From: an uncultured Pelagibacteraceae bacterium
GTDB lineage: Bacteria; Pseudomonadota; Alphaproteobacteria; Pelagibacterales; Pelagibacteraceae
Assembly: GCA_902606075.1 (NCBI GenBank)
Contig: CACLEU010000003.1
Location: 1-64,000, forward strand
DNA: 64,000 nucleotides
Direction of reading: 5' to 3'
The notes beneath the pieces are model-generated. The model made no database searches, was not told where the DNA came from, and saw only the letters and a list, made by a program, of their open reading frames with translations. Below, one piece after another: positions 1 through 11,870 of this stretch (its first letter is position 1; each line of letters begins with the position of its first letter). A program made the translations under genes and the position numbers.

Positions 1-105
1 AAATCCTTCAAAAAATTAGCTAATGAGGCTGGATGGAAAATTGAGAAAACCTGGGTTGATGATAAAAAACTTTTTAGTGTTCATTGTCTAAATCTAGCCC
101 TTTAG
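1..105 (+). CDS. C-terminal end of a probable histidine-specific (EgtD-like) SAM methyltransferase, partial
   Basis: An open frame enters at base 1 and ends at a TAG at 103-105, giving 34 residues. The tail AGWKIEKTWVDDKKLFSVHCL resembles the C-terminal strand pair of the EgtD / DUF2260 family, where a 'AGW...VWTD...LFSVH' pattern is usual. The catalytic part lies outside the window, so substrate and function cannot be judged. It is on the same strand as priA, 66 bp upstream. Confidence 0.5.
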   Translation, partial: KSFKKLANEAGWKIEKTWVDDKKLFSVHCLNLAL

Positions 106-116
106 GTCTAGTTTTT
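94..116 (+). terminator. possible weak terminator overlapping the methyltransferase stop
   Basis: CTAG-CC at 94-99 can pair with GG-(T)-CTAG at 105-111, leaving a five-base loop, and TTTTT follows. The stem is only about 6 bp with a bulge and overlaps the stop codon, so this is a weak candidate. Confidence 0.25.
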
Positions 117-171
117 AACTTCATTCTATTGAAAAATCAGTTTAGGTGTTAATATAAGTTTTATATTACTA

Positions 172-2131
172 ATGAAGTTTCCAGTTCTTATCCCGAATAT
201 ATTTGATCATCCATTTACTTACAATTCTGATATAAATTTAAAAGTTGGTGACTATGTAGAAGTTCCTTTTGGAAAAAAAAAAAGTTAATGGTGTAGTCTG
301 GAATGAATTTGAACAAAATCAATCAAAAAAATTTCAATTAAAAAGTATCTCTAAAAAATTAGATGTTAATCCATTAAAAAAAAATACTATAAGTTTTCTA
401 AATTGGTTCTCAAAATATAACATAGTTCCAAAAGGAATGACCTTGAAGCTTCATTTACTAAGTAATCAAGCTATTGAGAATAATATAAATGACAATTTCT
501 TAGAGTACGATTCAATAATTAAAAAATCTGTTTATAAATTAAATGATGAACAATTTAAGTGTTTTACCAATCTATCAAAAAAAAATAATAAATTCTGTGT
601 TAATGTACTTCAAGGTACAACAGGCTCAGGTAAAACATTAGTTTATTTCAATCTTATAAAGGATAAAATTAAGCAAAATAAACAAGTACTTATATTATTG
701 CCAGAAATAGGATTAACAGGAGAATTTGAAAAAAAATTTATAGACTTTTTTGGTTTTAAACCAGCCATTTGGCACTCTGGAGTTACATCAAAAAATAAAA
801 AGAAAATATGGAGCGGTTTATGCTGTGGGAAAATTAAAGCTATTATTGGTGCACGGTCATCTCTTTTTTTACCTTTTAATAACTTAGGTTTAATTGTTGT
901 TGATGAAGAACACGATCAATCTTTTAAACAAGACGAGGGAGTATCATATAATGCAAGAGACATGGCTATATCAAGAGCATCTTATGAAAACATTCCAATA
1001 AATTTAATTTCTGCTGTACCTTCTGTTGAAACATATAACAACATAATAAAAGGAAAGTATTTTTCTCATCGTATATTAAAGAGATATAAAAATGCAAGAT
1101 TACCTGAATATGAGACAATTGATTTAACAAGAGAAAAAAAAATTAAAAATAGTTTACTCTCTGAAAAAACTATTAGCAAAGTTGAAAATCATTTAAAACA
1201 AAATGATCAAGTATTATTTTTTGTTAATCGAAGAGGATACTCTCCTTTTGTAATTTGTAAAAAATGTTTGAAAAATTTCACTTGCCCGAAATGCTCAATT
1301 AATCTTGTTTATCACAAAAAGATCGACAAGATTTTATGTCACTATTGCGGTTACAAAAATAATTTAGAAACAATTTGTAAAGTTGACAATGAAAAATGTG
1401 AATTTATTTACAGTGGTTTAGGTGTTGAAAAAGTATTAGAAGAAGTAAAAAAAAATTTTCCAGGAAAAAAAACCACAATCTTTTCAAGCGACACAATTAA
1501 TAAAAAAAATTCACAAATTGAAATACAAAAAATTATTGAAAATGAAACTAAAATTTTAGTTGGAACTCAGCTAATATCAAAGGGTTTTCATTTTCCAAAT
1601 TTAAATTGTATAGTAATTTTAGATATAGATTTAGCTTCGAGAGGCTTTGATATAAGAAGCGTAGAAAAAACTGTGCAGTTATATCATCAATTGTCAGGAC
1701 GTGCTGGAAGAGAAGGCAAGCCATCAAAAGTATATTTTCAAACAATTAATAAAAAAAATGATGTAATATCTCAAATCACAAACCCAGACCCATATATATT
1801 TTTAGAAAAAGAACTTGAATTGAGAAAAAAATTTAAATTACCACCTTTTGAAAGGTTTGTGTCAATTATAATAAGTTGTACAGATGCTTCAATTTCAGAA
1901 AAAACCGCATTTGATCTTGTGACATTACTTAAAAAGAAAACTCAGGGAAACATTTTAGGCCCTGTAAATGCACCTATTTATAAAATTAGGGGCAAATATA
2001 GAAATAGAATACTTGTCAGATCGAATAAAAATATAAATATTCAGCAACAAATACAAAATACCATAAAAAATTTTAAACTACCGGCCCAAATAAAACTTTC
2101 AGTTGATGTTGATCCAATAAACTTCAATTAA
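172..2131 (+). CDS. priA: Primosomal helicase PriA, reading frame broken by one extra A in an A11 run
   Basis: PriA is the 3'-to-5' helicase that restarts stalled forks. The natural start is ATG 172 (MKFPVLIPNIFDHPFTY), which encodes the N-terminal 3'-end-binding domain. That frame stops at TAA 286-288 just after an 11-A run at 273-283. The rest continues in the +1 frame and is complete; ten As would restore PFGKKKVNG and a protein of about 652 residues. Visible motifs are Walker A GTTGSGKT, DEEH, the Cys-rich zinc insert (CKKC, CPKC, CHYCG), and the helicase segments LVGTQLISKGFHF and QLSGRAGREG. The last zinc pair has unusual C-x6-C spacing. atpH follows after 116 bp. The lesion could be a sequencing or assembly error, transcriptional slippage, or a real mutation. 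Confidence 0.9.
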
Positions 2132-2198
2132 CAAAGAAAAAAAAGGACTTTTTTTTTCACCTGTAGCTTGATCGTGTCTAGGCTATATGCTAATTAAT

Positions 2199-2224
2199 TT
2201 GAAATTTTAATCACAAATTATAAT
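2199..2224 (+). promoter_or_regulatory. possible promoter of the atp operon
   Basis: The 116-bp gap between priA and atpH holds TTGAAA at 2199-2204 and a perfect TATAAT at 2219-2224. The spacer is only 14 bp, so only the -10 element is persuasive. The gap also contains an A-run/T-run pair (about 2137-2157) just after the priA stop that might help end priA transcription. I see no clear Shine-Dalgarno sequence before atpH. Confidence 0.25.
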
Positions 2225-2247
2225 TAACTTGAAAATATTCACACAAG

Positions 2248-2778
2248 ATGTCCTTTAATACTTACTCACAAGCTTTGTACGAATTATCAATCGAGACTAA
2301 CTCAATTGACGAAATTCAAGATCAAGCTAAATCTATTAAAAAGGCTTTAGAATCAATAAAAGAATTTAATGCTTTTATTAAGAACCCTCTTTTTAAACAA
2401 GAAGATCAAACTAAAATGTTAAATGCTTTCGTAGAGGAATTTAACTTAAATCCTATGCTGGGTAAATTTTTAAAATTTTTAGTAAGTAAGCGAAGACTTT
2501 TTTATTTAGATAAAATTTTAAAAGACTTTATTTTATATTGCTCTTTTAAAAGAGGGGAAATCGAAGCAAAATTAATATCGGCTAAAGACCTTAAAGAAGA
2601 TGAAGTAAATAACATTAAAAATGATCTCTTTGCCAAATTTGGTTCAAAAATCAACCTAAATTACAAAGTTGACAAAGATTTAATTTCAGGACTGATAATT
2701 CAAGTTGGAAGTATAATGATTGATAATTCTATGAAAAATAAACTTAAACAAATCAAATCTCAAATGATAGAGGTCTAA
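2248..2778 (+). CDS. atpH: F1FO ATP synthase delta subunit
   Basis: The 176-residue length is normal for bacterial delta (OSCP-type), which clamps F1 to the peripheral stalk at the inner membrane. The N-terminal helical domain begins SFNTYSQALYELS, and the C-terminal part has the typical 'DLISGLIIQVGSIMIDNSM' signature for docking to subunit b. It is the first gene of an atpHAGDC run and atpA starts on the next base. The b, c and a subunits are not in this window, as in other alphaproteobacteria where FO genes are elsewhere. Confidence 0.95.
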   Translation: MSFNTYSQALYELSIETNSIDEIQDQAKSIKKALESIKEFNAFIKNPLFKQEDQTKMLNAFVEEFNLNPMLGKFLKFLVSKRRLFYLDKILKDFILYCSFKRGEIEAKLISAKDLKEDEVNNIKNDLFAKFGSKINLNYKVDKDLISGLIIQVGSIMIDNSMKNKLKQIKSQMIEV

Positions 2779-4311
2779 ATGGATATTAACCCTTCAGAAG
2801 TAACCAAAATATTAAAAGAACAAATCAAAAAATTTGGAGATAAATCAGAAGTAACTGAAATTGGACAAGTTTTATCTGTTGGTGATGGTATTGCTAGAAT
2901 TTATGGTCTAGATAATGTCCAAGCGGGAGAGATGGTTGAATTTTCTGATGGTTCAAAGGGAATGGCGTTAAACCTTGAAAGTGATAATGTTGGGGTGGTT
3001 ATATTTGGAGATGACAGAGCAGTTAAAGAGGGTGACACTGTTAAAAGAACTGGTGCAATTGTAGATACACCTATCGGTAAAGAATTATTAGGCAGAGTAG
3101 TAGATGGTTTGGGAAATCCTATCGATGGAAAAGGTTCATTAGATAAAAAAGTAAAAAGATCCAGAGTCGAAGTAAAAGCTCCGGGAATAATTCCGCGCAA
3201 ATCAGTTAATGAACCAATGCAAACAGGGTTAAAGTCAATTGACAGCTTAGTTCCTATTGGAAGAGGGCAAAGAGAACTGATAATTGGTGATAGACAGACT
3301 GGAAAAACAGCTGTTGCAATTGATACTATAATCAATCAAAAAAAAATCAACCAATCTCAAGATGAGAAACAAAAATTATATTGTGTTTATGTTGCCATTG
3401 GTCAAAAAAGATCGACAGTTAGACAAATAGAAAAAACTTTAGAGGAAGCCGGTGCAATGGAATATACAACTATAGTCGCTGCCACCGCATCTGATGCGGC
3501 ACCACTTCAATTTTTAGCACCCTACACAGGTTGCGCCATGGGAGAGTATTTTAGAGATAATGGAATGCATGCCTTAATTATTTATGATGATTTATCAAAA
3601 CAAGCTGTTGCATACAGGCAGATGTCTTTACTTTTGAGACGGCCTCCAGGAAGAGAAGCTTATCCTGGAGATGTATTTTATTTACATAGTAGACTACTTG
3701 AAAGAGCTGCAAAACTTGGCGATGAACATGGCGGTGGATCTCTGACAGCTCTACCTATTATCGAAACACAAGGCGGTGATGTATCGGCATTCATCCCTAC
3801 AAACGTAATTTCAATAACAGATGGACAAATATTTTTAGAAACAGAATTATTTAATCAAGGAATTAGACCAGCAATTAACGTCGGTCTATCTGTGTCAAGA
3901 GTTGGATCTTCTGCTCAAACTAAAGCTATGAAAAGTGTGTCTGGATCTATGAAACTTGAATTAGCCCAGTATAGAGAAATGGCTGCATTTGCTCAATTCG
4001 GATCAGATCTAGATGCATCTACTCAAAAATTATTAAATAGAGGAGCGAAACTTACTGAACTCTTAAAACAAAAACAATATTCACCAATGACTGTTGCTGA
4101 GCAAGTTATTTCAGTATTCTGTGGTGTTAAGGGATATTTAGATGATGTTGAGCAGAAAGATATTACTAGGTTTGAAACAACTATTATTGAAAAATGTAGG
4201 TCAGAAAAACCCGAAATAATTGAGACAATTTCCTCATCTGGAAAGCTTGATGAAGAAAATGAAAAATTATTAAAAGAGATTATTTTAGATCTTAAGAAGA
4301 ATTTTAATTGA
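2779..4311 (+). CDS. atpA: F1FO ATP synthase alpha subunit
   Basis: The 510-residue non-catalytic nucleotide-binding subunit of F1. The beta-barrel N-terminal domain is followed by Walker [10 protein letters not shown] at about residue 170, the Walker B region [12 protein letters not shown], and the alpha-subunit signature [17 protein letters not shown] near residue 365. Length and all domains are intact. It follows atpH without a gap and is separated from atpG by one base, so translation is probably coupled. Confidence 0.98.
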   Translation: MDINPSEVTKILKEQIKKFGDKSEVTEIGQVLSVGDGIARIYGLDNVQAGEMVEFSDGSKGMALNLESDNVGVVIFGDDRAVKEGDTVKRTGAIVDTPIGKELLGRVVDGLGNPIDGKGSLDKKVKRSRVEVKAPGIIPRKSVNEPMQTGLKSIDSLVPIGRGQRELIIGDRQTGKTAVAIDTIINQKKINQSQDEKQKLYCVYVAIGQKRSTVRQIEKTLEEAGAMEYTTIVAATASDAAPLQFLAPYTGCAMGEYFRDNGMHALIIYDDLSKQAVAYRQMSLLLRRPPGREAYPGDVFYLHSRLLERAAKLGDEHGGGSLTALPIIETQGGDVSAFIPTNVISITDGQIFLETELFNQGIRPAINVGLSVSRVGSSAQTKAMKSVSGSMKLELAQYREMAAFAQFGSDLDASTQKLLNRGAKLTELLKQKQYSPMTVAEQVISVFCGVKGYLDDVEQKDITRFETTIIEKCRSEKPEIIETISSSGKLDEENEKLLKEIILDLKKNFN

Positions 4312-4312
4312 A

Positions 4313-6608
<2,296 letters not shown>

Positions 6609-7004
6609 ATGGAACAATTTAATTTAGAAATAATAAGTCCTGAAGAATCTATTTTAATAAAAAATGATACTGAAGAAGTGGTTATACCTGCTATTGAAGG
6701 ATATATGGGTATATTAAAAGACCATATTCCATTAATTTCTTTCTTAAAACCTGGAATTATTGATGTAAAATCAAGTAATGAAAATCTAAATTTTTATGTA
6801 GATGATGGTATCGTTGAGTTTAAAGATAATACCTTATCAGTACTTACTAGTAATATTTTTGATTTAAAAAAAATCGATAAAAATCAAATTGATAAAATTA
6901 TTAAAGATGCTGAAGAAGGATTAAAAAAAGAAAATATTAAGGACCAAGAAAAATACATTTTAGATCAAAAAATTGGAGTCTTGAATTCTATAAATCCTAA
7001 TTAA
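6609..7004 (+). CDS. atpC: F1FO ATP synthase epsilon subunit
   Basis: A 131-residue epsilon subunit with the N-terminal beta-sandwich (FNLEIISPEESIL, AIEGYMGILKDHIPLISFLKPG) that binds the c-ring, and a short helical tail. It ends the atp operon. Its last 8 bases overlap the 3' end of rppH on the opposite strand, so no terminator fits between the two convergent genes. In alphaproteobacteria inhibition of F1 is largely taken over by the zeta protein, a homologue of which is encoded at 42897. Confidence 0.95.
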   Translation: MEQFNLEIISPEESILIKNDTEEVVIPAIEGYMGILKDHIPLISFLKPGIIDVKSSNENLNFYVDDGIVEFKDNTLSVLTSNIFDLKKIDKNQIDKIIKDAEEGLKKENIKDQEKYILDQKIGVLNSINPN

Positions 7005-7476
7005 ATATAATTTTTTTAACCTCTAATTTCAAATTTTTGTACACTTCACTTTTGAAATCCACAACCCATCTTGTAATTTCCTCTAAATCTACCCACTTCC
7101 ATTCTGAAAACTCAGGTTTTTTTGTTTTAACGTTAATTTCTTTGTCGTCGCCTTTAAATTTCATGCAAAACCATTTTTGCTTTTGCCCTTTGTATTTACC
7201 CCTCCAAATTATACCTAGAAGATTTTTAGGCAAAAAATATGTTTGATAACCATCAATTTCTTTTATTAAATCGACATTTTTAACACCCGTCTCCTCTTCA
7301 AGCTCCCTGAGCGCCGCATCTAAAAATTTCTCGTTTTCATCAACGCCTCCTTGAGGCATCTGCCAATAATTATTTGGATTATCTAATCTTTTTGCTACAA
7401 AAACTTTGTTATCTTTATTTAAAAGAATAATACCAACTCCCATTCTTAAGGGTAAATTTTTAAATTTCTCCTGCAT
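6997..7476 (-). CDS. rppH: RNA pyrophosphohydrolase (Nudix hydrolase)
   Basis: RppH removes pyrophosphate from mRNA 5' ends and so triggers RNase E decay; close homologues also cleave diadenosine polyphosphates. The perfect Nudix box GGVDENEKFLDAALRELEEE-TGV fits Gx5Ex7REUxEExGU. I place the start at ATG 7476 (MQEKFKNLPLRMGVGI), giving 159 residues, because this matches family N termini and sits 4 bp after the ctpA stop. The longer frame would run 83 bp into ctpA. It is probably the last gene of a ctpA-rppH unit and overlaps atpC tail to tail by 8 bp. Confidence 0.88.
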   Translation of the reverse strand: MQEKFKNLPLRMGVGIILLNKDNKVFVAKRLDNPNNYWQMPQGGVDENEKFLDAALRELEEETGVKNVDLIKEIDGYQTYFLPKNLLGIIWRGKYKGQKQKWFCMKFKGDDKEINVKTKKPEFSEWKWVDLEEITRWVVDFKSEVYKNLKLEVKKIIFN

Positions 7477-7480
7477 AAAA

Positions 7481-8617
7481 TTATCCGGTAAATAATTTCC
7501 TAGCAAATTTAAGTTGATTGTCGTTTTCTGAGAGAATTCGGAAGTCATCAGACTCCTCCTCAACAGTTATATCAGGTCTCACACCAACTTCAGAAATTGA
7601 CTTTCCTGATGGCAAATAATATTTTGATATAGTTAATCTAATCGCACCTCGATTTTTCAAAGGAATAATAGATTGAACTGATCCTTTTCCATAACTTTTT
7701 TCTCCAACTAGCACGGCACGTTTGTGGTCTTTTAACGCTCCAGCGACTATTTCTGATGCAGAAGCAGATCCTTTATTTATCAAAACTATAAGGGCCTTAC
7801 CGTTAATAATATCACCTTCCCTAGCAAACCATTTTTGATTTTCATTTTTTTTTCTACCTTTAGTAGACACTATCTCACCATCATCTAAAAAAAAATCTGA
7901 TATTTTAATTGCTTGACCAAGTAATCCACCCGGATTATTTCTTAAATCTAAAATATAGCCTTCTATCTTTTTATTATTTTTAAATTCTTTAATCTTTTTT
8001 TTAATTTGGTTATCGCTATTTTCATTAAATGACGTGAGACGGATGTATCCAATTTTTTCATCAAGCACCTCAGATTTAACAGATGCGACCTGGATAATTT
8101 CTCTGGTTATATTAAAAACTAATGATTTACTTAATCCGATCCTTCTTACAGTAATCTCTAAAGTTGATCCAACAGGACCTCTCATTAATTCAACTGCTTC
8201 ATTCAAAGTTTTACCTTGAACTTGATTATTATTTATTTTGACAATATAGTCTCCAGCTTTAACTCCTTCTCTTTCTGCGGGCGAATTGTCTAATGGTGAT
8301 ATAACTTTAACAACACCTGCTTCCATACCAACTTCTATCCCCAAACCTCCAAACTCACCTTTAGTTTCTGTTTGCATATCTTCTAAATTTTTTGGAGACA
8401 TATAAGAGGAATATGGATCTAATGATTGTAATACACCGTTAATTGCAGCGTCCATAGTATCTGATTGATCTACTTCTTCTACATATTCTTTATTTATTTT
8501 GTCTAAAACTTCTCCAAAAAGATCTATTTTATCGTAAATAGTTTCATCTTGAGCGCTAACTTTTCCAAAAAATAAAATTGATAAAATTATAAGGGTAAAT
8601 ATTCTTTTATTTCTCAT
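7481..8617 (-). CDS. ctpA: Carboxy-terminal processing protease (S41 family, PDZ domain)
   Basis: A periplasmic serine protease that trims or degrades exported proteins from their C termini. The 378-residue product has a signal peptide (residues 1-22, cleavage after VSA), a PDZ domain at about 90-165 (GGLGIEVGM, PAEREGVKAGDYI), and the S41 catalytic domain. By spacing with Prc/CtpA the catalytic pair is Ser286 in NKGSASASE and Lys311 in GKGSVQ. It starts on the base where rsfS stops, within the obgE-proBA-nadD-rsfS-ctpA-rppH run. Confidence 0.95.
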   Translation of the reverse strand: MRNKRIFTLIILSILFFGKVSAQDETIYDKIDLFGEVLDKINKEYVEEVDQSDTMDAAINGVLQSLDPYSSYMSPKNLEDMQTETKGEFGGLGIEVGMEAGVVKVISPLDNSPAEREGVKAGDYIVKINNNQVQGKTLNEAVELMRGPVGSTLEITVRRIGLSKSLVFNITREIIQVASVKSEVLDEKIGYIRLTSFNENSDNQIKKKIKEFKNNKKIEGYILDLRNNPGGLLGQAIKISDFFLDDGEIVSTKGRKKNENQKWFAREGDIINGKALIVLINKGSASASEIVAGALKDHKRAVLVGEKSYGKGSVQSIIPLKNRGAIRLTISKYYLPSGKSISEVGVRPDITVEEESDDFRILSENDNQLKFARKLFTG

Positions 8618-8967
8618 TAAACAATTATTCTTTCTTTAGGGATTAATTCAGACCATATTTTTTCAAGTTCATAAAATTTTCTTTTTTCCGGATTAAAAAT
8701 ATGAACAACAATATCAATGCCATCAACAAGCTTCCACTCTGCACTGTGTCTCCCTTCAATTTTACATTGATTTAATCCATTTTCTTTAAATTTGACCAAT
8801 ACCTGCTCTGACAATGACTGGATATGTCTTGAAGATGTTCCACTTGCTATTATCATAAAATCTGCAATTGAGGATTTACCTTTTAAATCAATTGATACAA
8901 TATCAAGGGCTTTATTGTTATCCAGTGTCTCAATTATTAATTTTTTTAGATCGCTTTTTTTGACCAT
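8617..8967 (-). CDS. rsfS: Ribosomal silencing factor RsfS
   Basis: RsfS binds ribosomal protein L14 and blocks 30S-50S joining in slow growth. The 116-residue product matches the family from end to end: SIDLKGKSSIADFMIIASGTSSRHIQSL and EGRHSAEWKLVDGIDIVVHIF are hallmark segments. It lies directly after nadD, the usual bacterial order. Confidence 0.95.
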   Translation of the reverse strand: MVKKSDLKKLIIETLDNNKALDIVSIDLKGKSSIADFMIIASGTSSRHIQSLSEQVLVKFKENGLNQCKIEGRHSAEWKLVDGIDIVVHIFNPEKRKFYELEKIWSELIPKERIIV

Positions 8968-8982
8968 TAATAATTAATCATA

Positions 8983-9531
8983 TCAAAAATTTTTAATTTT
9001 AGAAGATGAAATGTTAACCTTTTTAAAATTAACAAAAATAAGACCTTTATTTTTAAATGACTTATATGCAAGGGATTTTTTAGCTTTTGCTTTAAAATTG
9101 TTTCTATCGAAAACCACTATTTTACAAATTTTTGGTATTTTTTTCCAATTATTCCATTTGTGAAAATTAACTAAATTATCTGCACCTAATAAAAAATATA
9201 TTTTCTTTTTCTTATTTTTATTTTTGATATGTCTAATAAGATTTATTGTCTTATTTGAACTAATTTTCTTTTCTAAGAATCTGATTTCAATATATTTTTG
9301 TTTTTTTGTTAGATTTTTTGAAAGTTTAATTCTTTTATTTAAATCAAAATAACTTTTTTTTTTAAAGGGATTTTTTTTTGTAATAGCCCAAATAATCTTT
9401 TTTAAATCAAATTTTTTTTTGGCAATCTGAGAAATCTTTAAATGTCCAATATGAGGAGGATCAAATGTGCCCCCTAATATGCCTATTTTCTCTCTGAAAC
9501 CAAATTTTATTCTATTTTCTGATTTGGCCAT
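8983..9531 (-). CDS. nadD: Nicotinate-nucleotide adenylyltransferase, short C terminus
   Basis: NadD makes deamido-NAD from nicotinate mononucleotide and ATP. The nucleotidyltransferase motif GGTFDPPHIGHL sits at residues 20-31 and FLLGADNLVNFHKW in the middle. The frame ends only a few residues after the 'NISSSKI' motif, where E. coli NadD continues for about 25-30 residues, and only 15 bp separate it from rsfS, so the tail helix appears lost. The listed start makes a 17-residue basic N-terminal extension and overlaps proA by 20 bp; a later start is possible. Confidence 0.85.
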   Translation of the reverse strand: MAKSENRIKFGFREKIGILGGTFDPPHIGHLKISQIAKKKFDLKKIIWAITKKNPFKKKSYFDLNKRIKLSKNLTKKQKYIEIRFLEKKISSNKTINLIRHIKNKNKKKKIYFLLGADNLVNFHKWNNWKKIPKICKIVVFDRNNFKAKAKKSLAYKSFKNKGLIFVNFKKVNISSSKIKNF

Positions 9532-10762
9532 TCCCAGCTACGTGATATTTAAATGATACTAATTGATTTAATCCCACAGGACCTCTTGGAGGTAATTTAT
9601 TGGTAGAGATTCCAACTTCTCCTCCGAAACCTAATTCTCCCCCGTCAGCAAATTGAGTGGACGTATTATGCATGGCTATAGAACTTGTAACGTTTCTGAT
9701 AAAATAATCAGCGTTTGTAATATTATTTGTAATTATAGAGTCAGTATGCATGGTTCCATATTTATTGATATGTTGGACTGCTTCTTTAACATTTTTAACA
9801 ATTTTAACAGAAATTTTTGCATCAAGATATTCTTTATTCCAATCTTCATTAGTTGCTTTTTTAAGATTACCGCTAAAAATTTTTCTGACTTTTTTGTCTG
9901 CATAAATTAAACAACCATTATTTTTTAGATCATTAATTATCAAATTAATTTCTTTCTTCGGACAATCTTTATGGATTAATAAAGTCTCAGTAGCACCACA
10001 TATTCCAACACTTCTCATTTTTGCGTTTACAACTACATTACTTGCCATCTTAATATCTATATTTTTATCAATAAATGTATGGCAAATACCTTCCAAGTGA
10101 CCTATTACAGGAACGTTACATAACTTTTTTACTGTTTGCACCAGGTTTTTACCTCCTCTTGGAATCATAACATCGATATAACTTTTCATATCCTTTAAGA
10201 GATGATTAACAATTTTTCTGTCTTTTCTCTCAACAAATTGAACATAATTCATATTTATTTTATATGCTTTTAAGGACTCTCTAAATAATTTAACAAATAT
10301 TTTGTTAGTAAAAAAAGCTTCAGACCCTCCTTTGAGAATAACTGAATTACCAGATTTAAAACAAAGACAAGAAAGATCTACAGTAACATTAGGTCTGCTC
10401 TCATAAATTACAGCAATTACACCTATTGGAATGGATATTTTCTTTATTTTTAAACCATTTGGTCTTTGCCATCTATCTAAAATGACTCCTACAGGGTCTT
10501 TTAGTTTAGTTATATCAATTATTGTTTTAATTATTGAACTAAGCTTTGATTTATTTACTTCAAGTCTTGTAATCAGATTTTTACTAATATCCTTTAATTT
10601 AGCAAATTTTATGTCCTTTTTGTTTTGTCTTAAAATTTTATTAGAATTTTTTTTTAACAAATAAACAAATTTTAGCAAAACTTTATTTTTTGTTTTTGTA
10701 TCTATTTTTTTTAAAGTCGCTTTTTTAGACTCCTTACCTAATTTCTGTAAATATTTTTTCAT
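9512..10762 (-). CDS. proA: Gamma-glutamyl phosphate reductase
   Basis: The second step of proline synthesis, NADPH reduction of glutamyl-5-phosphate. The 416-residue aldehyde-dehydrogenase-type protein shows VIYESRPNVTVD, MIPRGGKNL, and the catalytic cysteine in MRSVGICGATETLL; the C-terminal LGFGGEVGISTNKLPPRGP is characteristic. I chose ATG 10762 (MKKYLQKLGKESKKA) because it lies one base after the proB stop and matches family N termini; an upstream ATG at 10783 would overlap proB. Confidence 0.95.
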   Translation of the reverse strand: MKKYLQKLGKESKKATLKKIDTKTKNKVLLKFVYLLKKNSNKILRQNKKDIKFAKLKDISKNLITRLEVNKSKLSSIIKTIIDITKLKDPVGVILDRWQRPNGLKIKKISIPIGVIAVIYESRPNVTVDLSCLCFKSGNSVILKGGSEAFFTNKIFVKLFRESLKAYKINMNYVQFVERKDRKIVNHLLKDMKSYIDVMIPRGGKNLVQTVKKLCNVPVIGHLEGICHTFIDKNIDIKMASNVVVNAKMRSVGICGATETLLIHKDCPKKEINLIINDLKNNGCLIYADKKVRKIFSGNLKKATNEDWNKEYLDAKISVKIVKNVKEAVQHINKYGTMHTDSIITNNITNADYFIRNVTSSIAMHNTSTQFADGGELGFGGEVGISTNKLPPRGPVGLNQLVSFKYHVAGNGQIRK

Positions 10763-10763
10763 C

Positions 10764-11870
10764 CTAAATTTCCACCATATCATCTTTGTGTATAACTTCA
10801 GATTTTGTTTTATAACCTAAAAATTCTTCAATTTTATTAGACTGATGACCTTTTATTATCCTAATCTCTTCAGATGAAAAAGAGCTTAAACCTATTGCTA
10901 GTTCTTGATTGTTTTTCCCAATAATTTTTATTTGATCACCTTTATTAAATGAACCTTCCACGCTTTTTACACCTGCAGCTAGTAAACTCTTACCTTTTTT
11001 TAAAGCATTTTGTGCCCCTTCATCAATCTTTAAATGTCCTTTTGTATATAAAGTGCTAGCAATCCATTTTTTCCTTGCATCTAACTTCGAAATTTTAGGA
11101 ATAAACCAAGTACATATTCTTTTATTTATAATATTGCTTAAAGGTCTTTCTTTTAATCCATTTGCAATTGCCATTTTACATCCTGAGAGTGCGCATATTT
11201 TAGCTGCATCAATTTTAGTTCTCATACCACCTGATCCATATTCACTAGTTTTTCCTGATGCTAATTTAATTATATTTTGGTCTATCTTTTCGATCTTTTT
11301 TATTAACTTGGCATCTTTATGAATTTTCGGATTTTTTGTGTAAAGTCCATCCACATCCGACAATAGAACTAGACAATCTGCATCAGAAATTTGAGCAACT
11401 CTTGAAGCAAGTCTATCGTTATCTCCATATTTAATTTCGGAAGTCGCTATAGTATCGTTTTCATTTACTATTGGAATAAATTTAAGTTTAAATAAATTTT
11501 CAATGGTCCTCTTAGCATTTATAGCTCTCCTTCTTTTTTCAGTGTCTTCGAGGGTGAGCAATATTTGCGAGATATTAATTTTTTGAATAGCAAAAACTTC
11601 TTTAAATAAATTCATTAACTCGATTTGCCCTATAGATGCCACAGCTTGACTTTGATCTATCTTAAGTTTTTTCTTAATTATATTTAATTTCCTACAACCC
11701 AGAGCAATTGCACCCGAGCTTACTATAATAACATTTTTATTTTTTTTTCTTAAATTTTTGATATCTTTTGCAAACCCCAACAACCATTCTTTTCGAATTA
11801 TTTTCTTATTATCAATAATTAATGACGATCCTATTTTAACAATAATGGTTTTGGAATTTTCAAGATACAT
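10764..11870 (-). CDS. proB: Glutamate 5-kinase with PUA domain
   Basis: The first, feedback-regulated step of proline synthesis. The 368-residue protein has an amino-acid-kinase domain (VKIGSSLI, VSSGAIALGCR, NENDTIATSEIKYGDNDRLAS, GSGGMRTKIDAAKI) and a C-terminal PUA domain from about residue 275 (KGHLKIDEGAQNAL). It overlaps the obgE stop by 11 bp and is followed at once by proA, so proBA is inserted in the obgE-nadD-rsfS block. Confidence 0.95.
   Translation of the reverse strand: MYLENSKTIIVKIGSSLIIDNKKIIRKEWLLGFAKDIKNLRKKNKNVIIVSSGAIALGCRKLNIIKKKLKIDQSQAVASIGQIELMNLFKEVFAIQKINISQILLTLEDTEKRRRAINAKRTIENLFKLKFIPIVNENDTIATSEIKYGDNDRLASRVAQISDADCLVLLSDVDGLYTKNPKIHKDAKLIKKIEKIDQNIIKLASGKTSEYGSGGMRTKIDAAKICALSGCKMAIANGLKERPLSNIINKRICTWFIPKISKLDARKKWIASTLYTKGHLKIDEGAQNALKKGKSLLAAGVKSVEGSFNKGDQIKIIGKNNQELAIGLSSFSSEEIRIIKGHQSNKIEEFLGYKTKSEVIHKDDMVEI

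Noticed and set aside
2901-3335. 144-residue open frame on the minus strand inside atpA
   Set aside because: It lies wholly within a highly conserved gene on the opposite strand and has no protein-like motif. It is a codon-bias shadow.
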